DNA of 31,895 bases, taken from IMG/VR virus record IMGVR_UViG_3300020056_000099, positions 1 through 31,895 of that record; one strand, given 5' to 3'. Positions 19,299-29,840 of this stretch are shown here, in pieces. Position numbers and translations under genes: made by a program. A model generated the notes under the pieces. That model was given only the letters and a program-made list of their open reading frames with translations. It was not told where the DNA came from and made no database searches. The stretch is from a virus. The first letter of the stretch is position 1. Every line of letters starts with the position of its first letter.

Positions 19299-22200
19299 AG
19301 TCAAGGCTGCTCCTGAATTACTCCAGAACTGACGCACTTCATCACCATCTGGTCTTCTTATAAAGCCAACTGCTCTAATTGTAAGGCCTGTTTCGTCAGT
19401 TAAAACATATCCTTGACTTACTTGATCGCTTGTTCCTATTTCTAATTCTAAATCTGTTACAAAGGTTCGAGCATAAACAACGACATCACTAGCATCTAGA
19501 CTTACAGCCGCTTCTGATGAAATAACTCTTGCTCTACTTACTGCATCTTCTGCGTCTATATCAACTGCACCTGTATCAGTTATTACAAAACCTTTGTTTA
19601 CAATGTCACTTGCATCAATGTCTAATTGAGAATCATCTGTAAATGCTTTGGTCACACTATGTGAAGTTGTTGCTTCAATTTCTAGTTCGCCTAGGTTATG
19701 TGTATAATCTGTATAGTTGTATAGGACTTGTACTTCATCACTTGCTGCTACACCAACAAACGGAACATTTTCAATGGCATAAGCACGCTCTAAATCAAAC
19801 GCAGATAGTATTCCTAAATTAGTTGAATCTTCAAATGTTCTTGTAATACTTTGAGTTGCACTGTCTCCTATTTCAATAGAAGCAGTTGCAATAAATCCTA
19901 AACTTTTACCAATGACGTCTGAAGCATCTAGTTCAAAGAATGGAATATTATCAAATGCAAAAGTCCTTTCAAGGTCAAACGCAGATAGTATTCCTAAATT
20001 AGTAGAATCATCAAATGCATAGGCTCGACTTAATAGGAAGGTTGCTTCTAATTCTAAGTTTGAAGTATCGATACTATTAAGTGTATTACTCTGTGTTTCT
20101 GAAGCATCTAGTTCAAAGAATGGAATATTATCAAATGCATAAGTGATTTCATTATCACTTGCTGAAAGTATTCCTAAACTTGCTGTATCATCGAATACAT
20201 ATGCTCTAATGATAGTTGCAGTTGCTTCAATTTCTAAATTTGAAGTTTCTATGCTATTAAGTGTATTACTCTGTGTTTCTGAAGCATCCATTTCAAAGAA
20301 CGGAGTATTGTCAAATACATAAGTGATTTCATTGTCACTTGCTGAAAGTATTCCTAAATTAGTTGTGTCTTCAAATTTATAGGTTTGACTTTCTACGCTG
20401 CTTGCGGATAATTCTAATTCACCTAGGTTATGGGTATAATCTGTATAGTTGTATAATACACTTGTAACATGTGTTTCGTCAATTTCTAGTTCACCTAGGT
20501 TATGTGTATAGTCTGTATAGTTATATAGAACATTTTCTACACTTGTATCGCTAATTTCTAATTCAACAGTATCTTCTACGCCTATAGTAAATCCAAATGT
20601 TGCAGTATCAGCAATTTCAATGTCAGTGTAGATACTTGCTGACCATAACAAAACATCATCGCTGTCTGCAGGATCACCTTGGTAATATCTTATTTCATCA
20701 AAATCAAATCCAGAAGTTGAAAGATTATAAGCAACACCATTAAACGTTGCTGCTGTGATAGAGATTGCTCTTGGATTTGTATCAATTACTAGGGACTGAT
20801 TACTGTTTAAAGTTGACACTTGCACTCTAGGTTCGTTGTAATTATAATAACTTCTTGATCCTACAGACGTTTGACTTACTGATGCATGCCTAATAGCGTG
20901 TTGTATTGTACCTTGATTCCAGAAAGTAATATAAACTTCGCTATCATTTAAATCGTATCCAGTGTTATTCCTTTGTGTATTGACTATATCTGCAAATCTA
21001 GTAACAAGTGGATTTGTTGTTGAACTAAATTCTAGAACATATTCTGCTGCACTTTGTGAAATATTTCTATAGGAACTAGATACAGAAAGAGACTGAGTCG
21101 GTTTAATTCCTTGGTAAGGTATGTAAATTATATTTGGTGTATCACTTGCATCAATTTCATTTGATATAGTAGATGTAGGTTGACTGTAAGTGACTTCAGT
21201 TTGCTGCGTAGAATCTATTTCTAGTGCAGTGCTATCAACTATATTGAATGTTTTTTCAACTACACTAGATGCACCAACCACAAGTGGTGTTACCTCAATA
21301 GTAGTGCTAATTGATATTATAGATGTAGGTGTAAGTATACCTAATGATGCACTGTCATAATAATTAAATGCCTTACCAATTGTATCTGATGCTGCAATTT
21401 CTAATGCTGTGATTTCTGTTCTTGGATAAACTGCAACGACAGTATCATCTGCTGCAACTTCAAGTCCAACAGATTCAGTGTTAAAGTTATAAGTCTGTCT
21501 ACCTTGACCTAATACACCTGTTGCAGAAATCTCTAATGCAATTGTGTCTGCTACTGCTATAAAGTTAGCAAGTGCTCCTGCAATCTGTTGTTCTTCTGCA
21601 ATAGAACTGTAACTGATAGGACCGATAGGAATACCAGCTCCTGTCAGTGTTTGGTATTCTATACTAAATTCAAATTTATATTCTTCAGATGTTGCTGCAA
21701 GAGATTTAAATGTAACGTTGCTTCTATCTACTTCAAGTACCGGACGGAAATATGGATATTCTGTTTTACCATCGCTATCTCTAACAACACCAGCACCGTC
21801 GTTCCAATCAACACCAATTTCTAGTGTTGCTGTATCAACTATCACAGAAATATTTGCTATTGCATCATCTACATCTAATGTTAAACTACCACCACTAGGC
21901 TGATAGTCCATTATACCTTCATATTGTAAAGTGGCAATTGGGTTGAAACTGATAGGAGAAATAGGAATACCAGCATAGTTAGGCAACCTATCTATCCCTG
22001 CTGATGCAAAGAAGTATGCTGTACTATCACCGCCTAATGCACCAAATGTTAGTTCAGTAACATAACTGCGCTCAACTTCTAGTGCTGGTCTAAAGTGAGG
22101 ATATTCTGTCTTACCGTCTTCAATACGTACAGTTCCTGGACCTTGGTTATCAGTAGCACCAATTTCTAGAACACCAGTTGTAATACGTTGAACACTCTTA

Positions 22201-23012
22201 ACATCTTCTGAAGTACCTGCAATTTCCAAGTTACCAATACTAGGTTGATAATCCATAGGACCTTCGTATTGTAGTGCGCCGATTGGATTATAACTGATTG
22301 TCAGAATAGGTAAGTGTGCATATCTATCTAGCCTATCTAATCCTATGCTTGCAAATAGATAGGCTGTGCTATCTCCTGCAAGGGCTCCTAGACTTAGTTC
22401 TGATGTTTCGGTTAATCTAACTGAAAGGGCTGGACGGAACCAAGGCCATTCTTCTTTACCATCTTCCGGCCTTACATAGGCTGCTCTTCCATCATCATTA
22501 TCCGCTACACCAATTTCTAAAGCACCTTGCGTAATACGGCTTGTGCTCTTAATAGTATCATCTGTTGCATTTATAGAAAGTTCTACTAATGCAGGTTGGA
22601 AATTCTGTGCGCCTTCATATTGTATATCGCCAATAGCATTTACAGTAATAGGACCTACAGGTAATCCAGGAAAGTCATCTTGGAATTCTAAAATAAGGCC
22701 TTCAAATTCATATGCAGAATCTGCATTGACTAAACTAAAGGTAGCAGTATCTTCTATATTATGTATAACAGTAACGTCTGTGTCTTCGTTTATTTCTAAA
22801 GACGCTTGTTGTGATTGTAAAGCTTGTATTGCTGGTCTGAAATGATCGTAAACAGTGGCACCATCGTCTGATCGAACAGTGCCACTACTTTGATTATCGG
22901 TTGCTGAAACTACGAGTTCTGCTACTTCAAACTCAAATAAGTATTGACCTTGATTTACACTGGTATCAGCGACTGCGGATTCGGCAATCGTGTTTTCACT
23001 AATTGTCGACAC
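19266..23012 (-). CDS. 1248-aa repeat-rich virion/adhesin protein
   Basis: A large beta-rich protein built of repeats. Residues about 25-480 hold four copies of a 115-117-aa unit with conserved LEIGV..., DGKTEYPxFRPALEV, GDSTAYxFASxGxDRL and LQYEGxMDYQP blocks. A non-repeat region with SxYNYNEPRVQV lies at about 640-780. From about 800 to 1200 come 20-aa units of the form FDDTASLGILSASDNEIT, arranged as 60-aa super-repeats, plus three YNYTDYTHNLGELEI copies. No signal peptide or catalytic motif is seen. Regular Asp/Ser/Thr-rich strands suggest a long fibre or beta-solenoid. The start is GTG at 23012, with AGGAGG upstream. Function in tail fibre or host adhesion is inferred from context. Confidence 0.75.
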   Translation of the reverse strand: MSTISENTIAESAVADTSVNQGQYLFEFEVAELVVSATDNQSSGTVRSDDGATVYDHFRPAIQALQSQQASLEINEDTDVTVIHNIEDTATFSLVNADSAYEFEGLILEFQDDFPGLPVGPITVNAIGDIQYEGAQNFQPALVELSINATDDTIKSTSRITQGALEIGVADNDDGRAAYVRPEDGKEEWPWFRPALSVRLTETSELSLGALAGDSTAYLFASIGLDRLDRYAHLPILTISYNPIGALQYEGPMDYQPSIGNLEIAGTSEDVKSVQRITTGVLEIGATDNQGPGTVRIEDGKTEYPHFRPALEVERSYVTELTFGALGGDSTAYFFASAGIDRLPNYAGIPISPISFNPIATLQYEGIMDYQPSGGSLTLDVDDAIANISVIVDTATLEIGVDWNDGAGVVRDSDGKTEYPYFRPVLEVDRSNVTFKSLAATSEEYKFEFSIEYQTLTGAGIPIGPISYSSIAEEQQIAGALANFIAVADTIALEISATGVLGQGRQTYNFNTESVGLEVAADDTVVAVYPRTEITALEIAASDTIGKAFNYYDSASLGILTPTSIISISTTIEVTPLVVGASSVVEKTFNIVDSTALEIDSTQQTEVTYSQPTSTISNEIDASDTPNIIYIPYQGIKPTQSLSVSSSYRNISQSAAEYVLEFSSTTNPLVTRFADIVNTQRNNTGYDLNDSEVYITFWNQGTIQHAIRHASVSQTSVGSRSYYNYNEPRVQVSTLNSNQSLVIDTNPRAISITAATFNGVAYNLSTSGFDFDEIRYYQGDPADSDDVLLWSASIYTDIEIADTATFGFTIGVEDTVELEISDTSVENVLYNYTDYTHNLGELEIDETHVTSVLYNYTDYTHNLGELELSASSVESQTYKFEDTTNLGILSASDNEITYVFDNTPFFEMDASETQSNTLNSIETSNLEIEATATIIRAYVFDDTASLGILSASDNEITYAFDNIPFFELDASETQSNTLNSIDTSNLELEATFLLSRAYAFDDSTNLGILSAFDLERTFAFDNIPFFELDASDVIGKSLGFIATASIEIGDSATQSITRTFEDSTNLGILSAFDLERAYAIENVPFVGVAASDEVQVLYNYTDYTHNLGELEIEATTSHSVTKAFTDDSQLDIDASDIVNKGFVITDTGAVDIDAEDAVSRARVISSEAAVSLDASDVVVYARTFVTDLELEIGTSDQVSQGYVLTDETGLTIRAVGFIRRPDGDEVRQFWSNSGAALTLSSGKQIWIE
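19741..20400 (-). repeat. 180-bp tandem repeats coding 60-aa units
   Basis: Near-identical blocks recur exactly every 180 bp: GCAGATAGTATTCCTAAATT at 19801 and 19981, with variants at 20161 and 20341; GAAGCATCTAGTTCAAAGAA at 19921 and 20101, variant at 20281. Each unit encodes three 20-aa modules. High DNA identity suggests recent duplication or recombination. Confidence 0.9.
20421..20527 (-). repeat. 72-bp direct repeat (YNYTDYTHNLGELE)
   Basis: ACCTAGGTTATGGGTATAAT at 20421 recurs in slightly changed form at 20493, 72 bp apart. A third copy lies alone at about 19688-19722. Each encodes YNYTDYTHNLGELE. Confidence 0.85.
21570..22945 (-). repeat. Four 115-117-aa protein repeats (about 350 bp)
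   Basis: Diverged units recur about every 345-351 bp, for example GTAATACG at 22532 and 22181, 351 bp apart. At the protein level DGKTEYPxFRPAL and LQYEGxMDYQP mark each unit. DNA identity is lower than in the 180-bp repeats, so they are older. Confidence 0.75.
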
Positions 23013-23027
23013 GACAGCCCCCTCCTA

Positions 23028-23035
23028 TGTTTATG
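23028..23035 (-). promoter_or_regulatory. Weak late-promoter-like octamer
   Basis: CATAAACA (6/8 to TATAAATA) on the minus strand, straddling the end of the 2264-aa gene and 15 nt before the GTG of the 1248-aa gene. Confidence 0.3.
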
Positions 23036-26000
23036 CTTGTGATTCGCTCCAAGTTATTCGCCCTGCAACCTCAAACGGTGATGACGCTGTAATATCTGAT
23101 GTATCAATAACTCGAACTGCAATTGTTAACAAGTCAGGACCGTTTGGAAATACCCCGTCACCTCCTAATATACTGTTACCCAAATCAGTAATGTCAGTAA
23201 GGTCAAAGTCAGTAGCATTAGCCAAACGCTGTGAACCAGTGTCAGTACCACCTGCTGCTCTAAAACTAAAGATCGGTGTACCGCCTGTAATGCTATCTGC
23301 TGTTTCATGTGTAACAAGATTGCTCAAACTTGGAGATTGAACTTTTTCAAAATTAATGTTACTTAATGAACCATTCAATATCAATCTAACTTCACAGTCA
23401 TGTGTAAGCACAAGACCAATTTGTTTCAATTGCAACTGCATTCTATTGATAATATCACGTTCACCAATATTACCAGTAATTCCGTTGTCAACACTTGGTG
23501 CAAGTCTAATACTAATGAGCGGAATATCGTCCAGCAATGATTGGTCTGAACTTCCGCTCGACGGCGCACCTATGTTAACCAGTGTACTATTACTTACTAT
23601 TGGATAGATACTAGGTCGGTTCCATTGTCTTGCGATAAAGATTCTAACAATAATATTGTTTCCAGAGAAGTAAGTACTATAAACTGCTTCCCCGTTAAGT
23701 TCTCCGCCACTTGTATAAAGTGGAGTACCAACACTAAACTTTGTTGCATCACTTGAAGGGAATCTCAATTCAACATACCATTCTCTTGTTCTATATGTAT
23801 AACTGTATACTCCAACAATTGACGAATTATTATTAGTTGTAGCGGTTAAACTTTGACCGTTTGTAAACGATAGTGTATTACTTGTCGCTGTAAACAAATA
23901 TGCCTTATCGTCATCAAACGTACCGTCCATAATAACCGATGTACCCCAGTGGAACAATCTTGGTTGATAAGTTGTATCGCCTGTGTTTTCAATTTCATAT
24001 CTAGCAGGAATGTTACCAGAACGCATATATGCTTCTGTTTCTCTGTTGTTATGCACCATTTCGTGTGTATAAATTACATGCCCGTAAGTGTCTTTGAATC
24101 CAAAGCGTATTTTACCAGCACCATACCATGAATAGTCCATATAAGCCATTTGGATCTTGGTAACATCTAAATTAAAGTTACTAGGACCATTTCCATCTGC
24201 AACATCTAGATTCCAGTCTGCTTGCGCAACTTTATAATCTACTGTTTTGGTAATGATAATACCGTCTGTAGTAGAACCTTTATACTTAGGTTGTACGGTT
24301 ATATCTTCTTTACTACCTATGCTAGTTACTTTATAGGTTTGTCCTCGTAAAACAATCATATCACCTGTTGCTAGTTGCCCTATAAAATCAGTGTTAGTAC
24401 CTGAAACAACGTTGCTACCAAATGTTGCGCTTGCTGTACCACTTAACTGTAGTGTGCTGTTTCTTCTAACTGCATAGATATCTTGTCCATCATATTCGTA
24501 AAAGAATCCGTTTTGGAAATCATATAGACCGCAACGGACAGCACTGTTCTGCCATTTCTTAGGACGGAACTGTACAACACCACTTGGATTAAATGTTGGC
24601 GGTGTTCCAGGCAAACTGTATTGGAATGTAAAGTCATCAATGTAAGTTGTTACAGTATAGTCACCGTTGAAGTAATCTACATCACAATCACTTATATTAA
24701 TTAGTTGGCCTGCATTAATATAGTTTGGATATTTTGTTTGAATTCTTGTTGCATAACTTACTTTAAGAGTTGACATGTTAGTATCAATGTCATTTGCTGC
24801 GTCTTGTAATTCACTGCTTGCCCATGTAATACTTGGTTCAGTTCTTGTATAAGTTCCAGTAAATTCAGTAGCACTAGTTCCATATGTAACTGCGTCAATT
24901 GCAATATCAATTAAACCTTCTAGTGCTGTACCTTCTGATGCTCCTGCTGCTGTGCCACTTGTGTCTTGTGTTTCACTGTTACCAGTTGTTGGAGTTATTG
25001 CAACTTCTTGGACAATGTCTCCAACAATAGCCTTAAATCTATTAATAACTGCTAGAGATTCAGTTGGATGAGTACCATAAACTCTTGTGTTTGTAACATA
25101 CATCAATAGGATTGCTGTCTGATAAGTTGCATAGTTTCCGCCATAACTCATATCATACGCAAGAGCGTATGTCAATGTTTCCATATCTTCTAGCAATGTA
25201 GTTGTATCCCATGTAGTGTTTGGATACGTATCTGCTGCATATGCTGCTAGTTCTGCATTGATGAACGTTTTGTTGGCTACTAATTGATCTCTTGCATTTA
25301 ATTGTGCAGAAGTTCTACCTGCACTAGGATCAGTGTAAGTCGGAGCATCTGCTGCAATTCTATCGTTGTCAATAATATCTAAAATCTCTGTGAAATATGC
25401 AGTAACTCTTGCTTCTGCTGTACTACTGTCATCTACTTGAGGTAAAGCAAGAATATCATCTCTTAGTTTTTCAATACGTTGATTTACTACTGGATTTAGA
25501 TATAAACTTCTTAACTCAGCAATACCATTAAAGTATGCTTGGAATGTGCCACCTAATGCTGTTTCTAATTGGGCGCCGGTTGCAATATATTCAATATCTC
25601 TTTCACATTTTGTATCAGTTACCACACTGATAGTTTCAACTAAGATTGGCGGATTAAAGTTAATAGCCAAACTAATTTGAATACCTTTACCTGATTGATA
25701 ACGGAAATATTTACGTGTTTGTCTTACAATCTGCGAACCAGGAGCACTACCAGCAATAATTTCTACACCACCATCAAATGGTCTATGAGTAGTAGCACCG
25801 TCAGGTCTAGTGTAAATTTTTGTAGGAACCATATGAACAGCACTTGCACTTGTAAATGCAACAGGTTCAGTTAGGTTAATTGTACCATCATCAACAACAC
25901 TTGAAATAGTATAAGTCTCAAGTCTACCAGGAGTAGTAGATGGATCTTTTAGAATAATAGTATCTCCTGCTTTATAATATGTAAGGAATATACTGTCATC

Positions 26001-29000
26001 GCCTCCATCAATAACATAACTTCCTGATGTTACATCTACTGTAGGACTTATTGGAACTAAACCGTTAACTGTTGTACTTTCTAAAATATGGTCGCTTGAT
26101 GCAATTGCAGTCCAGTCTAATTCCATATACACAAGATCTCTTCTGTTTTCAATGCTGCTACTCAATTGCATATACTTGTCATCTACGATTGTAACATAAT
26201 AAGTTTGTCCTTCTACAAAGTTTGTCCAAACTGCATTTCCGTTTGAAGTATAAACAACAGGAGTACCATCTGCTAATGTATGACCGTTTGCAATGTAAAT
26301 AAAATCATTATCAGTTTGAACGCCTTGACTAACTGTTAAGGATTTTTTTCCAGCTTTAAAAGTTGTTTGGAATTCTAAAGTGGTGTTGGTAGGTATAGCA
26401 GAAGTTTCGTATACTCCATCTAACGTACCAATTTGGTTCGTAATATCAAGGAATGTAATAGCACCTGGACTGTCTGTTATAATAATTTGTCCATTCATTG
26501 CACCAGCATGATTTTGACAAACATAATAATAAGTGCCTAATGTGGCACCCGCTGGAACTGCCCATGTAATGGTACCATTTTCTGTACCATTGTTAGTAAC
26601 ACCGTCGCCTGTTGATAGCGTATTTCCACTATCATATCCTGCTGTATCTGGATCTGTAGTCTGTATCCAGAAAGGATGTCCTGCTGCACTAATTGTAAAT
26701 GTATAGGTATATCCAGGTTTTACATAGATAGTGTCGTTATTAACTCCGTCAATTGTGTATGCAGTTGTTGCATCATTGCCTATTGTGAATGCAGTATCGC
26801 CTGCTGGGCCTGTAATACCAGTTGAAGTAAGGTTTACAGGTACACCTGCGGTAGACTTCAGTCTAAATCTATTATCATTTACAACTTGTACCTTGTAGTC
26901 TGAACCTGCTGTCAATGATGGATATGTATAATCTTTGTACAGTGTATCCATTACGTATGCATCTAAGTTTTGTAACATTGTAGAATCAATAGTAATAGCA
27001 TCTGGAATTCTTATTAAGGCTGTGTATTTCAAATGGTTGTAACTGTTTGATGTAAAGTATGCATATGCAGGTGAGTTATCTCTATTGTATCCCATATAAT
27101 AAAAATTATAACTATCCCAGTTATCTTTCTTAATAGAATATTGAACTTGTAAAATACAATCTCTTCCTGTTGGGTTTACATACTGTGCAACTCTGGCAAA
27201 TCTCCAGTCGGTTGTAACTCCTCCTGTCGCACCATTTACACCTACAGTGGTCCATACAGTCGGATTAGTTTGGTTTACGTTTCTAGTGTTAATTGTGTAA
27301 CTATTAGAAATTGAAAATTGAACTCTAAAGTTTGAATAACCGTACCTGTTTAGCGGATTTTTTGTGGCAGCACTCCAAAAATCGATTGTTGAGTCTTGTA
27401 CAAAAGGAGTCATAATTACTGCGTGGCCTGATCCAGCAGGAGGATAACCTTGAGCAGCGTCTTCAACTTCTCCTGTGTCATAAGAGCCAGTATTCCAGTT
27501 ACTTCCGCTAATTGTCCAACTGCTCCACGTATTGTCATACATGTACAGATACATATTAAAACCTTGTTGCATTGTCGTATTGCTGCTACTACCCGAAGCA
27601 TATCTAAATGGAGTATTTCTACTTGTTCCATCCATGACCATATCTTCTGTACTTGCTAAACTTTGTCTCCATGCTTCTACACCAGAGTTAATTGTACTGT
27701 AGAATATTTCTAAATCACTATCACTGCTGGTGAATGAAATTTCGCCGCTAGATGTATCCGGCAGTCTGCCACCAAATTCTGTGCCTGCTGTAATAGTGTT
27801 GTTTTCTGCTAATCCATGATTTTCAATAAAGAATGTATCTCGTGTTGGACGTTGTCTCACACCTGTAAAGGTATATGTACCAGTGGCTGCTGCAACTCTA
27901 ATCAAAGTTGTACCACTTTTAATTCTAAATCTATTATCGTCTACAACTTCAACAAGGTAAGTTCCTGCACTTAAAGAACTCGGTGTATAGTTTGAACTAT
28001 AGTTACCTTGTCCGTGTGTGTAATAATAAACAGGATTTCCTGAAGTTGTAAAATTAATTGACTGACCGTTTGTTAATCCATGTTGTTCTTCATAGAATGT
28101 GTATGCTTCGTCATTGTCATTTAAAGGAACAAAGAAAAAGTCTCCTCTTCCAAAATACCAATAACCGCTATAGTAGTAGCCACCTGTGTTATTCCATGAC
28201 ATTTCACTAGTAGACCAATTTAAATAACTGCTGGTTGCAGGATAATCAAACTGCGGATTGTTATAACGATTAAAATCTTCAACAAAGTTAAATGAGTGTG
28301 GATAATTGCTATGATTGTCTGCTAAACGCATATCATTGTCGTAACTTTGTCCCCAATAAGTACCATAATAATTGAATAGGTAGTAAGGATAGTTTCTCCA
28401 ACTTGTGCTTGTACTGCTTTTGCGAGCGTGTACTGGAACTGTATAATCAGGACGTGATTGCATTTTACCATATTGTGATTGTGCTAGATCCCAACCCGAG
28501 TTATTAGTTGACGAGCCAAAATTTTGTCCTCGTGTGCGCCAATATGTATTATAAGTATACCACTGTGATCTACCATAATATATTTCATATGCAATCATCA
28601 TTACAGCTTCACCATAATTGTAGGTGCCAGTTGATGTAAAACTTATTGGGCTACCAGTAGCGGTTGCCTTCAATTGAAATGTGTTAGTTGTTGGATTGGT
28701 AATCCAATAAAAGTCTAAACTGTTAAGACCGCCAATTTGAGAATCAGTACCTGCAGGTTTCACATAAAGGATAGCATCGTTTTCTCTAAAACCATGACCA
28801 TTCCAAGTAATGGTATCGTTTGCTGTGCTGACTGCATCTGCATTAAATCTAAGTTCGTAAGCACCTCTTACAGCCTTTGTATCAGTTTTTGTTAAATCAG
28901 GTGATATGTTTGCAGTTTCTGTATCTACAATGTCTACATACAGTTCTCCGTCCGATGCAGTATCAGACATAATATCATCTAACACAAGTGTTTTTGGAGA

Positions 29001-29825
29001 CACCGTGTTTAGAAAATAAAATTTAGAACCTGATTCAAACCCATGTGCTTCGCTAGTTGTAACTGTAATTTTACTTTCGTTTGCTGTATCAGTTTGAATA
29101 CCGTCTTCGGCTACAAAGTTTACATCAGCACCTGTATAAAATTGTCCAGGAACAATCGTAGTATAAGGTGTTTTTACGTTTGCAGTTGCGGCTTGTATTC
29201 CTCTACAAGTGTAAGTAAAAACGTAGTCAGACTCGACATCAAGAACTAGGTACTTACCTTCGGCAGTCAAACTTGTTAGACCTTGTACGTCAATCGGAGT
29301 ACCCTTACTAATTCTGTGAGGATCTGTACAAGTAACACGGATAATATCTGAGCCAGAAGTTGCTCTAACAATGTTAATGCCTAGCAGTGTGTAATCACCG
29401 TTCTTACCATAGAAACTAGGTACATTATTTGATAATTCTAGTGTTTCCCATTTCGAACTTTGTAGTCCATATTCAAAGTCAGTGTCGATTAGGTTTTCAG
29501 GATTACTAACACGGAACTTATGAACTGGATCAACAAAAGCTTCTTCGGGCCTAAAAGTGCTTGCATCATCTTCAACAAATATTTGGATGTCGTCACTAGC
29601 ATTCATTGCCGTCGTATCAAAGTCTAAAACAATTGTAGTAGTTTCTGATGTACTACTAATTGAATGCGAAGATAACCCATTTACATTATCGTTAAATGTA
29701 AAAATTGTTTCATTTGTTGTCAAATTTGAAATAAGTAAAAACCTATTTAAATTATACATTCCATCTAGCACAAGAGTTCTTGTTGCTGGAGTAAATGTAT
29801 ACTTATGTATGAGTTTTTTTGCCAT
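23031..29825 (-). CDS. 2264-aa virion structural protein with cupredoxin-like domain
   Basis: A very large tail or fibre-type protein of the kind found in marine T4-like phages. Small beta modules ending in VVDDNRFRIKS or VVNDNRFRLKS recur at about residues 200, 382, 632, 982, 1217 and 1734. Residues 410-570 are unusually rich in Tyr, Trp and Asn (YYYSGYWYFGRGDFFFVP). Residues about 1010-1120 look like a plastocyanin-type domain: GHPFWIQT (H about 1050), GTYYYVCQNHAGAMNGQI with C about 1102, H about 1105 and M about 1109. Residues 1440-1680 are helical. The N-terminus (MAKKLIHKYTFTPATRTLVL) likely attaches to the virion. ATG at 29825 has AAGGATTAAAA upstream. Adhesion is inferred; metal binding is unproven. 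Confidence 0.8.
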   Translation of the reverse strand: MAKKLIHKYTFTPATRTLVLDGMYNLNRFLLISNLTTNETIFTFNDNVNGLSSHSISSTSETTTIVLDFDTTAMNASDDIQIFVEDDASTFRPEEAFVDPVHKFRVSNPENLIDTDFEYGLQSSKWETLELSNNVPSFYGKNGDYTLLGINIVRATSGSDIIRVTCTDPHRISKGTPIDVQGLTSLTAEGKYLVLDVESDYVFTYTCRGIQAATANVKTPYTTIVPGQFYTGADVNFVAEDGIQTDTANESKITVTTSEAHGFESGSKFYFLNTVSPKTLVLDDIMSDTASDGELYVDIVDTETANISPDLTKTDTKAVRGAYELRFNADAVSTANDTITWNGHGFRENDAILYVKPAGTDSQIGGLNSLDFYWITNPTTNTFQLKATATGSPISFTSTGTYNYGEAVMMIAYEIYYGRSQWYTYNTYWRTRGQNFGSSTNNSGWDLAQSQYGKMQSRPDYTVPVHARKSSTSTSWRNYPYYLFNYYGTYWGQSYDNDMRLADNHSNYPHSFNFVEDFNRYNNPQFDYPATSSYLNWSTSEMSWNNTGGYYYSGYWYFGRGDFFFVPLNDNDEAYTFYEEQHGLTNGQSINFTTSGNPVYYYTHGQGNYSSNYTPSSLSAGTYLVEVVDDNRFRIKSGTTLIRVAAATGTYTFTGVRQRPTRDTFFIENHGLAENNTITAGTEFGGRLPDTSSGEISFTSSDSDLEIFYSTINSGVEAWRQSLASTEDMVMDGTSRNTPFRYASGSSSNTTMQQGFNMYLYMYDNTWSSWTISGSNWNTGSYDTGEVEDAAQGYPPAGSGHAVIMTPFVQDSTIDFWSAATKNPLNRYGYSNFRVQFSISNSYTINTRNVNQTNPTVWTTVGVNGATGGVTTDWRFARVAQYVNPTGRDCILQVQYSIKKDNWDSYNFYYMGYNRDNSPAYAYFTSNSYNHLKYTALIRIPDAITIDSTMLQNLDAYVMDTLYKDYTYPSLTAGSDYKVQVVNDNRFRLKSTAGVPVNLTSTGITGPAGDTAFTIGNDATTAYTIDGVNNDTIYVKPGYTYTFTISAAGHPFWIQTTDPDTAGYDSGNTLSTGDGVTNNGTENGTITWAVPAGATLGTYYYVCQNHAGAMNGQIIITDSPGAITFLDITNQIGTLDGVYETSAIPTNTTLEFQTTFKAGKKSLTVSQGVQTDNDFIYIANGHTLADGTPVVYTSNGNAVWTNFVEGQTYYVTIVDDKYMQLSSSIENRRDLVYMELDWTAIASSDHILESTTVNGLVPISPTVDVTSGSYVIDGGDDSIFLTYYKAGDTIILKDPSTTPGRLETYTISSVVDDGTINLTEPVAFTSASAVHMVPTKIYTRPDGATTHRPFDGGVEIIAGSAPGSQIVRQTRKYFRYQSGKGIQISLAINFNPPILVETISVVTDTKCERDIEYIATGAQLETALGGTFQAYFNGIAELRSLYLNPVVNQRIEKLRDDILALPQVDDSSTAEARVTAYFTEILDIIDNDRIAADAPTYTDPSAGRTSAQLNARDQLVANKTFINAELAAYAADTYPNTTWDTTTLLEDMETLTYALAYDMSYGGNYATYQTAILLMYVTNTRVYGTHPTESLAVINRFKAIVGDIVQEVAITPTTGNSETQDTSGTAAGASEGTALEGLIDIAIDAVTYGTSATEFTGTYTRTEPSITWASSELQDAANDIDTNMSTLKVSYATRIQTKYPNYINAGQLINISDCDVDYFNGDYTVTTYIDDFTFQYSLPGTPPTFNPSGVVQFRPKKWQNSAVRCGLYDFQNGFFYEYDGQDIYAVRRNSTLQLSGTASATFGSNVVSGTNTDFIGQLATGDMIVLRGQTYKVTSIGSKEDITVQPKYKGSTTDGIIITKTVDYKVAQADWNLDVADGNGPSNFNLDVTKIQMAYMDYSWYGAGKIRFGFKDTYGHVIYTHEMVHNNRETEAYMRSGNIPARYEIENTGDTTYQPRLFHWGTSVIMDGTFDDDKAYLFTATSNTLSFTNGQSLTATTNNNSSIVGVYSYTYRTREWYVELRFPSSDATKFSVGTPLYTSGGELNGEAVYSTYFSGNNIIVRIFIARQWNRPSIYPIVSNSTLVNIGAPSSGSSDQSLLDDIPLISIRLAPSVDNGITGNIGERDIINRMQLQLKQIGLVLTHDCEVRLILNGSLSNINFEKVQSPSLSNLVTHETADSITGGTPIFSFRAAGGTDTGSQRLANATDFDLTDITDLGNSILGGDGVFPNGPDLLTIAVRVIDTSDITASSPFEVAGRITWSESQA

Positions 29826-29840
29826 TTTTAATCCTTAGTT

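Noticed and set aside
19266-23012. Curli-like or collagen-like identity for the repeat protein
   Set aside because: The units lack the Q-x-G-x-x-N-x-A pattern of curlin and the G-x-y triplets of collagen.
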